Assembly (NCBI RefSeq): GCF_020880995.1
Contig: NZ_JAJISD010000005.1
Location: forward strand, 310,001-374,000
Reading direction: 5' to 3'
DNA length: 64,000 nt
Source: Reyranella aquatilis
GTDB taxonomy: Bacteria > Pseudomonadota > Alphaproteobacteria > Reyranellales > Reyranellaceae
Under the pieces are notes generated by a model, which saw nothing but the letters and a program-made list of their open reading frames with translations, searched no databases and had not been told where the DNA came from. The translations under genes were made by a program, and so were the position numbers. Positions 61,181 to 64,000 of this stretch are shown here, piece by piece; position 1 is the stretch's first letter, and each line of letters starts with the position of its first letter.

Positions 61181-62833
61181 CTATCCGACGATCTTGAGCC
61201 CTGCTGGCTTGTCAACGATCAGCCCAGGGTTCAACATCCACTTCGGGTCCAGTTCGGTCTTGGCGGCTGCCAGCACACGGCGGAACAACGGATCGACTTC
61301 CTTGTCGTACCAAGGACGGAACGATTTTCCGACAGCATGGTGGTGCGTGATGGTTGCGCCGAGTTCGATTAGCGCGTCCGACGCAACGTCGTGGAGCATC
61401 TTATAGGCTTCAAGGCTGTTGGCGTGCGTCGAAGGAGCCATGATCGAATAGTAAGGAGCCGGGCCGTCCGGATACAGGAAGGAGAACCTGCGGCAGACGA
61501 TGCCGCCGCCAAGATTTTCCTTCTGGGCCTTCCGGATGCGACGCATGATCTCGGTATCGACTTCTTCGAACCGATCCCAAGTGTAGGCAGTTTCGAACGT
61601 GAAGCTGACGATTCCCATCGCTGCGCGCGTATGCATCAACCGGGGCAGATATCTGAACTGGTGCCGCCAGTTACCCTGCGGCCCGCTACGGCTGGTCTCC
61701 AGCGCGTTGTCCGCAGTTCCCGCCTGTTGCTTCACGACGCCACCGAAGTCCTTGCAGATTTCGAGACTACGCTCCAGCCACGCGTCCACCGGATGGTCGG
61801 CGGATTCGAAGCCCAGCAACAGGACCGAATCGGTGCCGTCTCCAGCGCCGTAGAATTTGGCGTCCTGCTCGTCCAGATAGCGACAGTTCGCCGGGAACAG
61901 TCCTGCTTGGGTGATCTGACGGACGGCCTTGGCACCCTGATAGAACGTCTTGAAGGAGATCGACGCATTCGCACGGAATTTCACACGCCCCTGTAGACGC
62001 ATCCATGCATCGGTGATGATGCCCAGCGAGCCCTCAGACCCGATGAACAGCCGATCCGGATTGGGTCCCGCACCCGAGCCTGGCAGGCGGCGGTTCTGGA
62101 TCGTTCCCGCCGGGGTGACCACGCGCAGGCTTTCCACCATGTCGTCAATATGCGTGAGATGGGTCGCATAGTGACCGGACGAGCGGGTTGCGATCCAACC
62201 GCCCAGCGATGAGAATTCCCACGATTGCGGAATATGGCGCAGGGTGAGGCCATGCGGCTTCAGTTGTTCTTCCAGAGCCGGACCGAGAATGCCCGCCTGG
62301 ATCCGCGCGCAGCGCGAAACGGGGTCGACTTCGAGAATCTTGTTGAGGTTGCCCAAGTCGATTACGACGACCCCGGGAAAGGCGTCGCGCTCGGGACCCC
62401 AGAAGCCGCCGGTGACGCTCGATCCGCCGCCATACGGGATGCATGCATAACCATTTTCCCCGCACCAGTCGAAGATAGCAGCGATGTCTTCTTCGTCGCG
62501 CGGATAGGCCACGACGTCCGGAGCCTTCTTGAAATCGCGCCGGTAGATAAGGGTCATGTCCTTGAAACCCTTACCGTACGTATGAACAATTCTGTCCCAT
62601 TTTTCCGAGGTACAGAAATCCTCCAGCGTTCGCGGGATCTTTATGCGCGACGCATAAAGTTCAATCTCGTCCAGAGTCGGATCTGACAGAATTTCGATGT
62701 CTTTAATTCCAAGCCGCTGCTCCACGCGGTCTCGCATGGTTCGAATTTCGTCCTTGGAATTATCTTCACCTTCATATCCCCACGACCAGAACTTCCTTCG
62801 CTGGCCGTAGTAGCCACTCTTTTCCTTCGCCAC
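61181..62833 (-). CDS. FAD-binding oxidoreductase (alkyl-DHAP synthase / VAO superfamily)
   Basis: 550 residues from a GTG at 62833 with AAGGAG in front. FAD-binding PCMH domain: DVVAYPRDEEDIAAIFDWCG, CIPYGGGSSVTGGFWGPERD, VVVIDLGNLNKILEVDPVSR, QAGILGPALEEQLKPHGLTL, FSSLGGWIATRSSGHYATHL. The C-terminal FAD-oxidase domain includes GATITHHHAVGKSFRPWYDK and LDPKWMLNPGLIVDKPAG. The HHHAVGK sequence is that of alkyl-dihydroxyacetone-phosphate synthases and related dehydrogenases. It lies 12 bases from the transferase gene and so starts the minus-strand catabolic operon. Substrate unknown; an aryl-alcohol or aryl-glycol is plausible. Confidence 0.9.
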   Translation of the reverse strand: MAKEKSGYYGQRRKFWSWGYEGEDNSKDEIRTMRDRVEQRLGIKDIEILSDPTLDEIELYASRIKIPRTLEDFCTSEKWDRIVHTYGKGFKDMTLIYRRDFKKAPDVVAYPRDEEDIAAIFDWCGENGYACIPYGGGSSVTGGFWGPERDAFPGVVVIDLGNLNKILEVDPVSRCARIQAGILGPALEEQLKPHGLTLRHIPQSWEFSSLGGWIATRSSGHYATHLTHIDDMVESLRVVTPAGTIQNRRLPGSGAGPNPDRLFIGSEGSLGIITDAWMRLQGRVKFRANASISFKTFYQGAKAVRQITQAGLFPANCRYLDEQDAKFYGAGDGTDSVLLLGFESADHPVDAWLERSLEICKDFGGVVKQQAGTADNALETSRSGPQGNWRHQFRYLPRLMHTRAAMGIVSFTFETAYTWDRFEEVDTEIMRRIRKAQKENLGGGIVCRRFSFLYPDGPAPYYSIMAPSTHANSLEAYKMLHDVASDALIELGATITHHHAVGKSFRPWYDKEVDPLFRRVLAAAKTELDPKWMLNPGLIVDKPAGLKIVG

Positions 62834-63202
62834 AGCGCTTCTCCTTCGAGATTTTCGACGTAAATCAACCATCCAGGTGCGCATGCGTTTTGGTAGACAT
62901 CGCGATCTGGTTCGACCAAATTGGCATATCCAATTCGGTCGGTCAATGGTTCTCGGAGTAGATAAGCACCCCGGAGCTACGCCACCGCGACAACATTCGC
63001 CTTGACACCGCCGCCAAGAGCACGCTTGAATGGTATGACCAGATTGGATGTGCCAGATTGCAACTGATCTGCAAATAGAGAACTCACCTCATTTTTTGAT
63101 GAGCGGGCGTTCAGCGGCCTTTTTCACATAGAGAGGGACAAGAGCGTGGTGCTGTCGGACCAAGCCAATCTGCATGGTGAGCGCGCCCTCCAATGGACCG
63201 CG
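62834..63202. other. Divergent intergenic region of the catabolic cluster
   Basis: Lies between the divergent flavin-oxidoreductase and ABC-permease genes and should hold both promoters. I see no gene, no clear operator dyad and no recognisable RNA. Confidence 0.4.
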
Positions 63203-64000
63203 TCATGCTGAGATATCTAATTCGTCGCCTTGTCGCCCTTGTGCCGACGTTCCTGTTAGCGAGCGTTATTGTGTTCTCGGCCATTCGCCTGATACCGGGA
63301 AACACGATCGACATGATGATGTCGCAGAACGACATCTCGGCCAGCGTCCAGACCCGCGAAGATCTTATCAAGGCACTCGGGCTCGATCAGCCGGTCCTTG
63401 TACAATATTGGCACTGGATCAGCTCGATTGTGTTCCACGGAGATTTCGGTCGCTCGCTTTGGACGGGAGATAGCGTCACCCGCCTCGTCGCCGAGCGCAT
63501 GCCGATTACTCTGTATCTAGGCGTGCTGGCCATGATATTCGCGCTCTTGATCGCGCTGCCCGTCGGGATCATCTCGGCGATCCGGCAAAACAAGCCGGTC
63601 GATTATCTCGGCCGTGTCTTTGCCATCACGGCCCTGTCCGTCCCGCCTTTTTGGCTCGGGACATTAGTGGTGGTCGTGCCGGCGATGCTCTGGGGGATCG
63701 CTCCGACCGTGCAATATGTTCGGCTGACCGACGATCCCCTCCTTAGCCTCCGCCAGATGGTGCCGCCCGCCATCGTCCTCGGCATCGCCTTGTCGGGAGT
63801 GACGATGCGGATGACCCGCACCATGGTCCTCGAAGTCATGCGCCAGGATTATGTCCGTACAGCTTGGAGCAAGGGTCTCGACGAGCGGACGGTCGTCCTG
63901 CGCCATGTCCTCAAAAACGCGCTTCTGCCGGTCATAACCATCGTCGGGTTGCAGTTGCCCCTGCTGATCGGTGGCGCGGTCGTGATTGAGCAGATCTTCG
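63203..64000 (+). CDS. ABC transporter permease (DppB/OppB type), cut by the right edge
   Basis: 266 residues are visible from the ATG at 63203 (or 63191). The N-terminus MLRYLIRRLVALVPTFLLAS, LIPGNTIDMMMSQNDISASV, ALGLDQPVLVQYWHWISSIV and HGDFGRSLWTGDSVTRLVAE are classic for DppB. The EAA-like loop comes later: EVMRQDYVRTAWSKGLDERT, RHVLKNALLPVITIVGLQLP. There is no stop before base 64000. It should be followed outside the window by a DppC partner and ATPases; a substrate-binding protein is not seen here. It may import the aromatic or peptide-like substrate for the catabolic genes. Confidence 0.93.

Noticed and set aside
1..64000. CRISPR arrays, tRNA or rRNA genes
   Set aside because: No regularly spaced repeats, cloverleaf or rRNA-like stretches were seen on reading; integration into a tRNA gene at 54.5 kb was considered but the junction lies in the ATPase gene.

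Overview
The window is high-GC (roughly 60-65 % by eye) and looks like alphaproteobacterial accessory DNA, probably from a plasmid or large integrative element in Hyphomicrobiales or a sphingomonad. The evidence is gene content: a DUF736 / RadC / DUF2493 / Toprim / strawberry-notch / long-ParB backbone, a type-II Bil operon, TRAP transporters without binding proteins, and a MerR-controlled heavy-metal cluster. No rRNA, tRNA or CRISPR array was seen.

Layout. 1-13.9 kb is a plasmid/ICE maintenance backbone, nearly all on the minus strand. It holds a frameshifted DUF6499-DUF2285 gene, an XRE regulator, DUF736, RadC, DUF2493, a Toprim protein, a 1443-residue methylase-plus-strawberry-notch helicase protein and a long ParB. 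Four of these genes carry one of two repeated, foldable upstream elements. 13.9-26.2 kb is a plus-strand defence block: a sigma factor / HTH protein / ImmA-IrrE-UvrD-nuclease fusion operon, a complete bilABCD ubiquitin-like operon whose ribosome binding site lies in a 10-bp inverted repeat, rmuC, a secreted thermonuclease and a DUF4236/peptidoglycan-binding protein. 26.2-36.4 kb is a tightly overlapping four-gene minus-strand operon: ClpB-like AAA+, NrdG-like radical SAM, a 2.1 kb-residue-scale zinc ribbon / pseudokinase / UPF1-like helicase / REase giant, and a coiled-coil protein. This operon is my best candidate for an undescribed system.

37.4-54.5 kb is a metal and transport region. It has MerR plus YnfA, two tandem TRAP DctQM pairs (one divergent from an ArsR regulator), a frameshifted O-antigen-ligase-type gene, and a lead/cadmium-type regulon: an FTR1/cytochrome permease, a methyltransferase, a MerR regulator, a DUF6639 HExxH protein, a PaaK-like ligase, a small membrane protein and a P1B ATPase. 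Four intact MerR-type operators with a CTGTAG-N3-CTACAG core lie in front of these genes, and a fifth decayed one precedes a DUF6639 remnant.

At about 54.53 kb the P1B ATPase is cut off before its GDGxND motif. A tyrosine recombinase and an HTH protein follow at once, marking the end of a second integrated element. 56.7-64 kb carries lower-GC catabolic genes: a three-component Rieske ring-hydroxylating dioxygenase (reductase, beta, alpha, ferredoxin), a glutathione transferase, a flavin oxidoreductase and the start of a peptide-type ABC permease, consistent with aromatic compound breakdown.

Limits: all identifications come from reading translations and motifs by eye. No database search, folding program or promoter model was run.
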